DNA of 64,000 nt, from positions 4,092,001 to 4,156,000 of the forward strand of contig CM065649.1 in NCBI GenBank assembly GCA_033220425.1. Reading direction: 5' to 3'. The notes under the pieces are model-generated. The model ran no database searches. It was not told the DNA's origin and was given only the letters and a program-made list of their open reading frames with translations. The DNA comes from Lepraria neglecta (taxonomy: Eukaryota; Ascomycota; Lecanoromycetes; Lecanorales; Stereocaulaceae). Positions within the stretch are counted from its first letter, which is position 1. Each line of letters begins with the position of its first letter. The translations under genes were made by a program, and so were the position numbers. This document shows positions 22,749 to 33,036 of the stretch, in pieces.

Positions 22749-23564
22749 GGAATTCGACAGGCATCGTGCGGGTTGCAGTATATTATCAAGGGGCTACGGA
22801 TTTGGCTGTGGCTGATGGTGATTGCATGGCTATTCTGCAGCTCATGATTCTCTTATCGGTAGTGAGAGGTAGCGGGACAGTCAGGGCAGGCATAAACAAG
22901 ATTGTTTCTTTATTTCAGTCATTTTTCAGTGCGAAGACGACCATTGGAGAGAGTCATTACAGACATGGTCACCATAAGCATGACCACAGCAATTACCAGC
23001 AGGTCCGCAGGCGTCCAACATTTGGGAGTTCAGAATGTTCGATTATGTAGATTGTATGAAGCTCAGCTCAGCCTCGAGTCTCTCATCAATGGCGCGCAAA
23101 ACTGATTTCACGGCGGAAACCGCATCGTTGCATCAGCTAGGTGTCATAGCAGCATTCTCCAGCCGCACGTCCAAGCACTTCGTTCTCGTTCATGGCCTGT
23201 CATGACCTGCAATTGCTATTGACGGGCGTATGAGACGTGGGAGCGACGCACGGACTCCTAAAACCTCGAACAAAATGATATTATCCGCCGGCATTTAGCA
23301 CGGACTCCAATACGCAGGCCAGGCCACAGCCTTGCGCAGTTTCAGTCCTATCCGACCCCCATAAGCTCCCCTTCGCGAATAACCGCTTCAATCTCAGGCA
23401 CCCTACCCCGACGAGCCATCACATTTTAGGAAGATAAATCAGGGAACTTCGCTGCTATTCTTCTGAGCTTCAGCCTCCGTCAAAAAAGAAAGAAAGCGAA
23501 ATCTCCTTGTAGATCAACGCTCCCAGGACCCTCGCATCATTCCAAGGCTCTATTCCATTCACAA
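22749..23564. other. No recognised gene
   Basis: A 101-aa frame at 22745-23050 ends in a His-rich stretch (HYRHGHHKHDHSNY) but matches no family I know. 23060-23460 shows nothing. Confidence 0.35.
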
Positions 23565-24172
23565 TGGGTCTTCTGGAAGCCGTACAATATGCCGTCTTGC
23601 TCACTCTCTGCAAAATTGTTATCCCAGCAGTCGCCTCTTCACCAAGTATCTTATTACCCAGCCTAGAGTCCTCCGGCGCATTACAAAATACATAATATAT
23701 ATCAACGATCATCAACAATACTATCGCCTCATCTTTGAGGTATGCAGAGCTCTCTTGCTGTTCTCATAAACGAGACACAGATGGCTAACCATTTACAGCG
23801 AACTACCTCGAAGCCCTTTCATCTACCGAGTGCCAAACACAACTACCACCATTGCGTTCTCCCATTACAACCGACCAATACCACTCACCAACGTGCTTCA
23901 AAGCCTTCTCGTCGCCGCCGCCGACGTGATTACGAACATCACTTCCACTTCTCCTCTTGGCGACCAGCCCATGCCTCAGTCTGAGATCCGATATCAATGT
24001 GGGCCTGGAGTTCTCAAGCTGCTTCCACGCAGCCAGATGGAGCAATCGGGGAATGGCGATAAGCGGCATTACGACTTTCGTCACTAATTTTGAGTCTGTC
24101 GAATTGGGTATTGAGATCACGCAGAAGGGGGTCCAGTTAGATTTAGGAGCCTTGGATGCGGATCCTAGATAA
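23565..24172 (+). pseudogene. Small secreted fungal protein of unknown family, broken
   Basis: ATG at 23565 gives a signal peptide (MGLLEAVQYAVLLTLCKIVI then PAVASSPS). A TAA near 23697 interrupts ALQNT.YIST, explainable as CAA to TAA. An intron (23740-23798, GTATGC donor, ctaac branch) joins SS to ELPRSPFIYRVP, and the mature protein continues NTTTTIAFSHYNRPIPLTN, ADVITNIT and IRYQCGPGVLKLLPRSQM. A one-base shift then leads to GITTFVTNFESVELGIEI. I recall this pattern (FIYRVPNTTTTI...; VTNFESVELG) from conserved hypothetical secreted proteins of Pezizomycotina; function unknown. Confidence 0.55.
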
Positions 24173-24549
24173 AGGTCCTCGAAGAGGTCGGCTCCTTGTC
24201 GTGTATGAAAGCGTTTCAGAGTAACTGTGGGGTCTTTTTGGGTTGCAAATCTCAGGGAGTCATTGTGGCATCATACTAGGCAGTGGGGTCGAAATCCATC
24301 TAGTTTCTTTGCTTGGGTCAATCATCGAATTGACTGACGATCGAGAAAGCACTTAATTGTGTGGCTCCGTCGCGGCTGATAAGGCCTTGTACCTAGGACC
24401 GTGCGTCGAGAAATTTGAGTGTTTCCTTGTCGCTGAAGCCTTAGACATGTGATGACTTTAGACTTGGCTTGTTCGTGTTGATAGCATCATATTCCTGGTA
24501 AAATCTGCCATGGCAAGTTGAACATTTCGATCCTTCTTTGATGCTTTCC
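24173..24549. other. Intergenic, 3' side of the NACHT gene
   Basis: No open frame or motif of note. Confidence 0.5.
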
Positions 24550-27500
24550 TCACCCAGCCGAAATAACTTCTTCATATCGCAAACCTCGCTTGATCACCAC
24601 GACCGCATCTTTCCTTGCAAAAACACAATCTCCCTGCAGTGTGATCTTCGAGAGAAGGATTTGGCTTGCGTTAAGCCAGTCATCTGGAATAAAGAAGTGA
24701 CGCAAGTATCGCTGCTTAGACCCATTGACGACCATTGAGCAGACCCAAAGACTTTTGTCCAAAAAGATTAACTTGGAGCCTGTCTTCCCAACGATGTGCT
24801 GTACGAATTCAGGTAAAAGTTTTATGTCGGAATGCGGTGCTAGATTGTCCTGAGAGGTGTTTGTGTTCGGACTTGCTAACGCAAAGCTCTCCAGATTCAG
24901 AGAGGAAATTTGCTCTGCTTGTTCAGTCGAATGGGACCGATCCCCTTGACTCTTGTTGCCCGGCATACTTGACGATATCAAGACGATGTCTTTTTGTGCG
25001 TTCAGTGTCAGGTGATTGATGGAATGCTCCAGGTGGGTATCGAGAACTGGGCCTGTGACCTCCCACCGCTGAGCCTTGTAGTCTAATTCGTAGGCCAGGA
25101 TTCTGCTAGACGCATCTGCGCTGATCAGGAGCGTCTGCGCAGGCACCCATACGAGGGCTGATATCGGGACGTTTTTTGCATGTTTCCAAAGAACTTGAGT
25201 CTGCCTAGCTGTCGATGTATCGAGAGCCAAGATCAATCCACGGTCATTCCCATAGAACACGAAATGCTCAGCTGGATGGCAGACCATAGTAGTGATCTCC
25301 GAGATGTCGTCTTGGTCGGCAATATCTACAGTCTTGGGTGCTGATGGAATCATGTCGGAAACGCTGTCGCTCTCCCCAACTTCAGTCCGTACTAAGACCG
25401 ACGGCTCCCAAACATTGCACTGTGGACCACGGACGTCACAGAAGCGGAGGCCGTCATGGGAGAATGCGAGACCCTTGATCTGATATTCATCGGCCCTGAT
25501 TCTGTACATGAGTCTCAATGTTTCGAATTCAAAGAGCTGAATGTTGCCAATGGAGTCACCGGTAGCAAGTGTACGCCCATCGGGGCTACAAGCGAGAGCC
25601 TGCGCACCTGCCTCCACTACTGCTATAAGAGAGAGCTCACAAGGGTCGAAGAGAGCGAGATCACCATCGATATAAGTGGCCGCTAGAAGACTGATATCTG
25701 ACTTGGGGTTGAAAACAAGCCCGATTGCAGGTGTTACCATTGCGTCGTCCATCTCTTGCAGCTCATCACCGGAGCTCTGTTCTTTATTACAAGTGCCGAG
25801 TAGAATGTCTTCATTTAAATCAAACAAGCAAACAGGCCGCCCGCGGTACACGACAGCAGACATGTTAAGTTCTAGCGAAAAAGCCGCGGCAGTCAGAGGA
25901 CGTCGAAAGCTGGAGTCTTCGCCTTCAAATGAATTTTGCCGTATTCTGGGGGTCTTGATGGTACCTTCTGACAGATTCCAGGAACAAGTAACATTTCCCC
26001 TTGTAATTGCCATGAGAATAGTGTCTTTCTCGCCGAAACGGAGGGCTAAAGGTTCATGTTGGACCACAAAGGTGGACATAATATCGCCGGTTGCCATGTT
26101 CCATACCCTTACATGCTTGCGACCACTACAAGCCAAGACCCGCCCCTTACTATCGAATGCCAGAAGCTTGGCAGGCTCGACATGGTAGAGGCGTTTTAGC
26201 TCCTGTAGAGTTGCCTTGTTGTATATTCTGAGTGTCTTGTTGGAGAGCGCAACCACGAACATGGTATCTATAAAGGCGATTGCGGTTGCTTGCTGTTCAT
26301 TGTAGGAAATACACGCTAATCGGTCATCCCACTCATTGTTTGCGGGCCCCTGGACAGCTATACCGCGAGGAGAAGCTCCAAATTGTGATCCAATGGCACT
26401 CTCGCGAGGGCAGAAGGGAGGAATTAACCAATATATTGCCGTTGGTAGCTCGAGCAGGTTCTTTCCAAATTTTGCAACGAGGCGGATAAGGTCAGTGGCC
26501 CATGTATCAACGCGTTGCACTTGCTTGCCAATCGGTGAACAATATTTTGCTCGTGCTTCGAGGTAACCTCTCAGAGCTTTAGCTGTTCCGGTGATATGAT
26601 GCAACTCCCCAGTCTTTGCCAGATACTCAATCCATGACAAAACATTCGAGGTTAAAAACGTATCCAGCAACATCAAGTATCTGTCTTCAGCGGAGTGAAC
26701 TCTTCGAAGATGCTCGTTGAACGAAAGGCAGGCATAACCTTCGAACGTGGACCTCTTGGACAAACGGGTGGCAAGTTTTGTTAGTTGGTAGTTACGAGGT
26801 GGTCGCATCTCCTCGCTTGTCAGGTACTTCAAACAAGTTTCGAACAGTCTGCCGTGGCCTGCCGCCTTCTTGATCCCAAATTCTGATGTAAGGCCCGGCT
26901 TGAACAGGAAGTCCCGAATGGTTTGATGAACAATTTGAACCTTGTTAGCTTTATCAATGAACAGCAGCTGACCGCAATCCGAGGTGATCGGACCTTCAAG
27001 GGCATTGACTGTGACACCAAGATCAATTTTCAACGCATATGACAATTCTGGAATCGACATTGGACGCGCTGCACACATGACCCATGTTAGGATGCCTTGT
27101 ACCAATTGCTTGTTCCGAATTTTATTTGACATTGCGTCAAGAGCTCTTTGATACAGAGCATCCATGTCTGGTGGAACTTCTTCGAGTACTTGTTCGATAT
27201 CAGCTTCTGTGTATACTTTCCCTAGCTCCTCGAGAACCAGCGCGACCCAGAGGAAGCAGCCCGACGACTTCTTGACAACTGTATCAACCACGTTATGACG
27301 AAAGGCTTCTTCGTTCAATGGCAGGCTTTCTACCTTTTCGTGGACATAGAGCCTAATGTCCTGAAGAGTGTCGTCTGTCGAAATTTGTTCCCCAATCACA
27401 GTGCTGCCCAAGATTGCGAAATGCTTTGTGAAATCGCTGGAGTGGCGACTTGTGATGAAAATTTTCAACGGAAATGGTGTTTCCACTTTGGCTAGCATCG

Positions 27501-28878
27501 GAAAAAGAAGAGCATGATTGTTGCATTCATCTAACGCGTCGATGATCCAAAAGTGTGGCCGTGTAGAGGCTTCAATCTGGAAGATTCCGTTGACAAACAA
27601 TTTACGCCATATTGTGCGCTCGTCCGTTTTGTCGATCTGAACATCGTCTTCCTTCAACCTGAGCAGCATTTGTCTGACCTTGATGTTGATGATTGCCATT
27701 TGAAAAGCGATTGATTTGAGGCATGAAGCGAGATTAGATTTGGCCGTATCATTGTGCCGAAAGAAGTAGTAGCTACAGTCCAGGTTTAGATCTTCAAGCT
27801 CGCCAATGACATTGCCAGCGAGCACAGATTTGCCCGTGGCCGGCTTTCCACTCAGCCAAAATGTCTTGGCGGAACCATGAAAGTCATCGCGCCAGTTCTG
27901 GAAATTCTGTTTTGAGGAGAACCAAAGACATGACCCGCCGAAACGTATATCCTCGAGAGCTGCCAATTCATCTTCTGGTCTTTCGGAAACACCCAGATAG
28001 CTCTCAAGAGCGCGCATTTGAGACCGATGTTCTTCATGTCTAGCAACCATCAACCATTTGGTTATATCATCGACATAAGAGAGTAGGGCATTCCTGACAA
28101 TGATGAAGTTGGGGTCCCACGGCGTTTCAAATTTGCATATGTCGCGGTGAGAGGCATTTATCAAAGCGCTCTTTTCATTTTGATAGCCCAGAGTTGCTGA
28201 TGCTTGATCGACAATCAGCACAGAGTTCATCCCAATCGCGGTCTTGAGGGTTTCGTAGAACGAGCGTAGCTGCAAGCTATCTGAATAGTGGCGAAATTCG
28301 TCATTGATGGATTTAAGTGTGCCTGAGCCTCGCTCGAGGTCTCCAACATAAGGCTTTGAACCATGAGGCAACGAAGCGCGGAGCAAATTGCTCAGCTGCT
28401 GAGCCGAATCGGATCCTCTATGAGGTGTTGCGAGGAACACAATACCGTAGAATCGCTGAGCTAGGGCTTGAAAAGCCGAATCTTGACGAGCTAGTACGTA
28501 TGCCTTTTTGCTGACCAATCCTCCCATACTATGACCAACTAAGATCAAGGGTGTATCACCAGCTGCCCTTATGTGTGGGGAATCATAAATGGCCACAAGG
28601 AGAGATTTGCCAAAGTCATGAATATCCAAGAAGCTTTGTTTAGTCTCTCCCCAATCGGAATTATACCCAAAGCTGTGTATGCGGACATTCTTGAACTCGG
28701 GATCCCGCGGTAGCCACTCTTTTGGCCAGTAGTGATATGGGTCATTTGTTTTGCTCCATGTTTTACGCGAACCTCCTCTTAGACCGTGGACGAAAATCAA
28801 ATCGACAAGGGGCTCTGAGGGCTCGAAAAGTAGGCTTAGACCCGTTGGTCCTTTGAAGTCCTCAACCTCCCCACCCAA
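24550..28878 (-). CDS. NLR: alpha/beta-hydrolase, NACHT and WD40-type repeats
   Basis: An uninterrupted frame of about 1,440 codons. Residues 1-290 are a SesB-like alpha/beta-hydrolase (LIFVHGLRGGSRKTW; nucleophile elbow GHSMGG at 115-120; HRDICKF near 244). The NACHT domain follows: P-loop GKPATGKS at 344-351, Walker B FWIIDALDECN near 443, FITSRHSSDF. A winged-helix part reads WVMCAARPMSIPEL. The C-terminal half (about 830-1440) has WD40-like beta-propeller repeats (RVWNMATGDI, LACSPDGRTLATGDSIGNIQ). Fungal NLRs of this build are sensors in heterokaryon incompatibility and programmed cell death; the hydrolase is the presumed effector. No ATG precedes the domain in this frame: the frame opens after a TGA near 29020 and the first codons shown are not Met, so an upstream exon must supply the start. 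The gene shows no stops, unlike its neighbours. Confidence 0.88.
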   Translation of the reverse strand: MGGEVEDFKGPTGLSLLFEPSEPLVDLIFVHGLRGGSRKTWSKTNDPYHYWPKEWLPRDPEFKNVRIHSFGYNSDWGETKQSFLDIHDFGKSLLVAIYDSPHIRAAGDTPLILVGHSMGGLVSKKAYVLARQDSAFQALAQRFYGIVFLATPHRGSDSAQQLSNLLRASLPHGSKPYVGDLERGSGTLKSINDEFRHYSDSLQLRSFYETLKTAIGMNSVLIVDQASATLGYQNEKSALINASHRDICKFETPWDPNFIIVRNALLSYVDDITKWLMVARHEEHRSQMRALESYLGVSERPEDELAALEDIRFGGSCLWFSSKQNFQNWRDDFHGSAKTFWLSGKPATGKSVLAGNVIGELEDLNLDCSYYFFRHNDTAKSNLASCLKSIAFQMAIINIKVRQMLLRLKEDDVQIDKTDERTIWRKLFVNGIFQIEASTRPHFWIIDALDECNNHALLFPMLAKVETPFPLKIFITSRHSSDFTKHFAILGSTVIGEQISTDDTLQDIRLYVHEKVESLPLNEEAFRHNVVDTVVKKSSGCFLWVALVLEELGKVYTEADIEQVLEEVPPDMDALYQRALDAMSNKIRNKQLVQGILTWVMCAARPMSIPELSYALKIDLGVTVNALEGPITSDCGQLLFIDKANKVQIVHQTIRDFLFKPGLTSEFGIKKAAGHGRLFETCLKYLTSEEMRPPRNYQLTKLATRLSKRSTFEGYACLSFNEHLRRVHSAEDRYLMLLDTFLTSNVLSWIEYLAKTGELHHITGTAKALRGYLEARAKYCSPIGKQVQRVDTWATDLIRLVAKFGKNLLELPTAIYWLIPPFCPRESAIGSQFGASPRGIAVQGPANNEWDDRLACISYNEQQATAIAFIDTMFVVALSNKTLRIYNKATLQELKRLYHVEPAKLLAFDSKGRVLACSGRKHVRVWNMATGDIMSTFVVQHEPLALRFGEKDTILMAITRGNVTCSWNLSEGTIKTPRIRQNSFEGEDSSFRRPLTAAAFSLELNMSAVVYRGRPVCLFDLNEDILLGTCNKEQSSGDELQEMDDAMVTPAIGLVFNPKSDISLLAATYIDGDLALFDPCELSLIAVVEAGAQALACSPDGRTLATGDSIGNIQLFEFETLRLMYRIRADEYQIKGLAFSHDGLRFCDVRGPQCNVWEPSVLVRTEVGESDSVSDMIPSAPKTVDIADQDDISEITTMVCHPAEHFVFYGNDRGLILALDTSTARQTQVLWKHAKNVPISALVWVPAQTLLISADASSRILAYELDYKAQRWEVTGPVLDTHLEHSINHLTLNAQKDIVLISSSMPGNKSQGDRSHSTEQAEQISSLNLESFALASPNTNTSQDNLAPHSDIKLLPEFVQHIVGKTGSKLIFLDKSLWVCSMVVNGSKQRYLRHFFIPDDWLNASQILLSKITLQGDCVFARKDAVVVIKRGLRYEEVISAG

Positions 28879-29824
28879 GTCGATTCCCCGAACCGATAGC
28901 CCACGTAAGGAGCTTTCAAGGAGGGAATTCCGAGACCTCGAGCTCGTTTTGGTGCGGTGACGGAGGAACTGTACAAGGTGTAAGCCTCTCTGTCCTCTGT
29001 AGAAAAGTAAGGAATATCAGTACCATGATGGAAAGAGTTCGGTCTTTTTCCCTGTAAAGCAATGCATTGGTTTTGCGATGCACGTGTGCTGGGGCATACG
29101 TCTTCTAACGCGCTGTCGCACTCTAAGTGATGCTGCAGCATCCCGTCTGATGGAGTTTTTCGACGTTTGCGAGGTTTGTCATCCTCCCGCGATAGTCGGA
29201 GCCCCCATTGCAGCTCACTTGCCGCAGATCTTCAGCCCGCGTAGGATGATAAACCAATCACCCTCAATTTCGGCTACTAGCATCAAGTCTCATGCAGATC
29301 AATTCGACGAGGCCAATGAACGCTCTGATCTCAATCAGGGATGTTGAGAACCTGCATCTGGGCGCTTCCTTCCCAAGCTCCATCGTGCCGATTCCTAAAG
29401 CAGACAGATGAGAAAGGTGCTCTCTCACATTCAAAAAGACACTAAAATATGAAGTAAATATGGATTCTGCAAGCAAGCAAGGTTGATCAGACGCGCGGGG
29501 ATCCAGAGCGCGCTAGGCTAGCTGGACCGAAAAGCATGGGGTAAGTACTGCTGGCCATTGAACTGAGGGAAGGATTCGCTCCCAATCCTAAGCCGTCTTA
29601 AGGTAGGTGTGATCGATGCTTGCAGGTACGCGCCGGGGCGAGGCAGCCCTCAAGCGCTCTTCCAAATACCCCGCCCATTACTGAAATTGTCTTCATTCTG
29701 CCTTAATCTGTCTCATGTTCCCTTATATGTCTATGAGCCCGTGATGTTCTTGATCATCATCGCTTGAAGTTGTGGATTTAATATAATTTCCCCCCTCCAA
29801 GCAGTCTTGCTGCCGGCAGCAAGT
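28879..29824. other. Likely 5' exon(s) and promoter of the NLR, plus spacer
   Basis: The NLR frame stays open upstream to about 29016 (reading QFLRHRTKTSSRSRNSLLE). A separate minus frame, 28836-29141, could hold the first exon, but I cannot fix the splice sites. The rest has no recognised gene. Confidence 0.4.
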
Positions 29825-31605
29825 ATGACGGTAGACTTGTTCGAGGCTCAGCCTAGCCTTGACTCGGAGCCACAGGCTATAGATGTCGACGCGAACGTAA
29901 GCGCACTTTTCGGAGTCTCTACCTTCTATTTCGTCTAGTCATGGGTCTCAAGACATGGCTTTTGGCACGAGCTCTACTCCCAAAGAGCTTTCCATACCCT
30001 AAATCCGGCTCCCGATAAATATCTTTTGACAATAAAACTGCTCTCAATCAGCCATTTCTACCTTTCCCCTTACTCCCGAAACCTATACTTCGGCTCAATC
30101 TTATTCCTTCCAAGGGCAAGGCTGACGCCGAAATCTATAGGTGGTAGCTCGTTAGTGAACATTGCGATATACATGGTGACTTGTCACTAAACCACCTACA
30201 GAGCTGCCTGCAGGGACGACCGTTTTGGTTGCCTCTGGGCATGGAGCCAGTAATTGGACTCGGACTGCTCGCGTTGACACTCGATTATCGAACGGTGATG
30301 AGAAAAGCTATTTCCTCAAGGTTGGATTTCTCCGACTGTCGAGTCATTCTACGAAGGCTGAATGCATTTAAACTTTGTAATAGGTCGCTGCTGGAGACTT
30401 AGGCCGTGGAATGATGTTTGGAGAGTACGAATCCATGGTAGCGATCTACAAAATAGTGCCGACATTCGTCCCAAAGCCAACAGGATGGGGAACATTCGAA
30501 TCAAACAAAGACCTTCATTTCTTCCTATGCGACTTCCATGAAATGGACCTCGATCTACCAAACGTGAACAAATTCACCGCTTGTCTAGCCGAACTGCACC
30601 GAAAGTCTACCTCCCCCAACGGGAAATGGGGTTTCCACATCATGACATATAACGGCACGCTACCGCAGCTCAATGACTGGACCGATACGTGGGAAGAATA
30701 CTTCACCAGTAACTTCAAGCATTTTCTGGAGATGGAGCAGGAAGTGCAAGGACCTGCTACCGAGGAGCTGGCTGAATTGTCCAGAGCAATGCTGGAGAAA
30801 GTCATACCTCGCCTGCTGCGGCCAATGGAGACTGGGGGCAGACACATCGAACCCTCCTTGATCCAGTGAGCTTCTATCCCTCATTGTCGTTACAGCTCTG
30901 TGGAAGGTGTTTGACTCGTGGTGTCAGTGGGGACATGTGGTATGGTAACGCTGCTACCGACGTTGCCACAGACGAGCCGATAGTCTTCGACGCTTCTGCG
31001 TTCTATGGACACAACGAGTGTAAGGTGCCCTGCCTTTCACATTAGCATCTCTCAAGGACCAAGTTTCTCTTCCACGATCCGTCGGTAATCTCGCAACATA
31101 GATGACGTTAGGACGATGCGCCCAGATGTTCGCTTCAAATTCGGGCGAAAATATCTGAAGACATACCATGCCCACTATCCGATCGCAGAGCCCGAAGAAG
31201 ACCATGCTGATAGGAACATCCTATACGCCTGGTAAGTTTTATTTGCTCCAGAAATTTTACCACCCCACAGCTAAGGACTTGTAGCCGTTCCCATCTGCAT
31301 GACTCGTGTCTCTTTCCAAACAATTCCAAACCTCGGAATTCGTAAGTCGACCTCTATGCCTTACAGATCTTCGCCCTATATCTCATGAGATATTCATGCA
31401 GTAAAGAACCCTCACTGACAATTACAGATTGATCAAGATGATGAAAGAGCTGGTAGACAAATATCCTGAAGGATATGAAGGATTCCGTGACAAGGCGCAT
31501 TCAGCAGAGGAGGCAGTAGCCGGCTCAAATGATAAGCCTAGTGCAGGACACAAGGAATTTGAGACTGATGAACTCACGTCCAAAGTAAAGAATATTGCAA
31601 TATAA
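29825..31605 (+). CDS. Fructosamine/ketosamine-3-kinase family protein
   Basis: At least seven exons. Exon 1 from the ATG at 29825 (MTVDLFEAQPSLDSEPQAID). Next, about 30200-30325: LPAGTTVLVASGHGASNWTR and SNGDEKSYFLKV, with the ATP-binding Lys of YFLK. Then 30400-30868: MMFGEYESMVAIYKIVPTFV, THFFLCDF-like DLHFFLCDFHEMDLD, WGFHIMTYNGTLPQLNDWTD. Splicing at 30867 onto TGGGGACATG near 30928 makes LIHGDMWYGNA, the catalytic HGD loop, then DEPIVFDASAFYGHNE (metal-binding Asp). Later exons give MRPDVRFKFGRKYLKTYH, ADRNILYAC and a Lys/Glu-rich C-terminus ending at 31605. FN3K-family kinases phosphorylate protein-bound fructosamines or ribulosamines, leading to deglycation. Appears intact; the first intron is long (about 300 nt) and its 3' site is uncertain. 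Confidence 0.82.
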
Positions 31606-32057
31606 TGCGATTGGGGCGCAATGAGTATTCCCCAGCGTGACCATATATAGTAACCTTGAAGGAAGGCGTTTAGAGGTAGCGGGGGATTTTCTTTAATTCT
31701 AAGTAGCACGGGATGTGATTCGTGTTCATTAAATGCATGATCAACAGCCCCATATCACCACTGTCCCTGCCTCGCTGTTAGCAAGGTCGAAAGTGATAGG
31801 GTTGCAGGACCCTGTTCGGGGGCACTCTGCGGCCACTACCGGCGGTCATTCCGGGGCTCCGCGGCGCTAAAGACTACTTTTAGCGCCTCTAGCTCGTTGT
31901 TTCCCTACCTTTCCTCGACACGTACCAACGCGTCTTGTAGCAAAGAACACCTCGACCAAATATCCATCCAAACAAATCTATCCAAAAACTACCACCCAAG
32001 CCATATATCACCGACGAAACCATATCTCCATCTCATCTCGTCCTCACTATTATCAGA
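31606..32057. other. Intergenic; 5' region of small basic-protein gene
   Basis: A perfect stem, ggcgctaaa ... tttagcgcc with a short loop, lies at about 31863-31887. 31890-32057 is pyrimidine/CA-rich, typical of a fungal 5' leader. No tRNA fold found. Confidence 0.4.
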
Positions 32058-32263
32058 ATGGCAAAGACAAGCGACCAGGTAATCGCGCTTTCCTCTAACT
32101 CACTTATGCATTCACTAATTCATCTCTCATCACACAGACCCCCCTCGAAAAAGCGCACATCGTCCGCGCCGAAAAGAAGAAGCGCCGCGAGGAGATCAAA
32201 GCAAAGCGTCTCGCGATCCTGAAGGCAGCGCGCGAGAAGAAGGCGAAGGCGAAGAAGGCATGA
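32058..32263 (+). CDS. Small highly basic protein, 48 aa, two exons
   Basis: Exon 1 is 32058-32078 (MAKTSDQ), intron 32079-32137 (GTAATC donor, cacacag acceptor), exon 2 is 32138-32263 (TPLEKAHIVRAEKKKRREEI, then LAILKAAREKKAKAKKA, stop TGA). The protein is almost all Lys, Arg, Glu and Ala and should form a single charged helix. The start context (cagaATGgc) and the clean splice sites support a real gene although the open frame is short. I do not know the family; composition suggests an RNA- or ribosome-associated role, which is inference. Confidence 0.6.
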
Positions 32264-33036
32264 TCGACACTCACTCGACGCTCTCACTCAGCTTGAGAAG
32301 GGGAGTGGGTAGCTGGGAGGGAAACGGATGGGGGGGATACGATGCGATTGTTTCTTATGTGATACCCTGGCTTGGTTTAGCAGATGGGGGCTTGCGCGCG
32401 AATACTAGGTGTTGATATGGCGATGAGGTGAAGGAGGGAGGGAGCACTGTTTATGCTGTACGATATGAAGTTTCATATTGATCTGGTCTTGGGTGGGAGG
32501 ACGATGGGAGTAGGGATACCCAATTAAAAAGTTGCTTTGATGATGGTTTCTGGTTGACTATGTAACGCATGACTTTTGCTTCCAGATATTCAGAATTGTC
32601 AATACGTTTTCATTCACTGAGAAGTCCTATTGCCTAGGGAGGAGTATCGTCACATCCGCTGCTATTACATCGTCACCATCTCTCTGTTCTAACCGAACCA
32701 TTTCGCGCATGATCATCCTCGTATTCCCTTCTATGCATTGCTCAAGCAGCATACCACTCACTGCTGTATTCGCTCCTCTCACATCAGCGTTGTTGGCGGA
32801 AGCAGGCTACAGATGGGAAGCAAGCCAAGCAGGAACAGCGCGAGACCCATGGCGAGTCGGACCTTCGTCTCTGTACAAGTGCCGGTTTGTTGTTTATGTC
32901 TTGGCGGGCCGCAGGTCGTTTTCGTGCTTGTTACTCGTATGCTGCTTGCTTGGATAGGGACTGTGTAGCTAGACATCATTCCGCTCCTCGAAACGGACGA
33001 GCATTCTGAATAGGTCGTTGACTTCGTATCCGCGTC
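32264..33036. other. Convergent intergenic region
   Basis: 3' ends of the small basic gene and the glycosyltransferase gene face each other here. The open frames at 32709-32979 on both strands match nothing. Confidence 0.5.
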
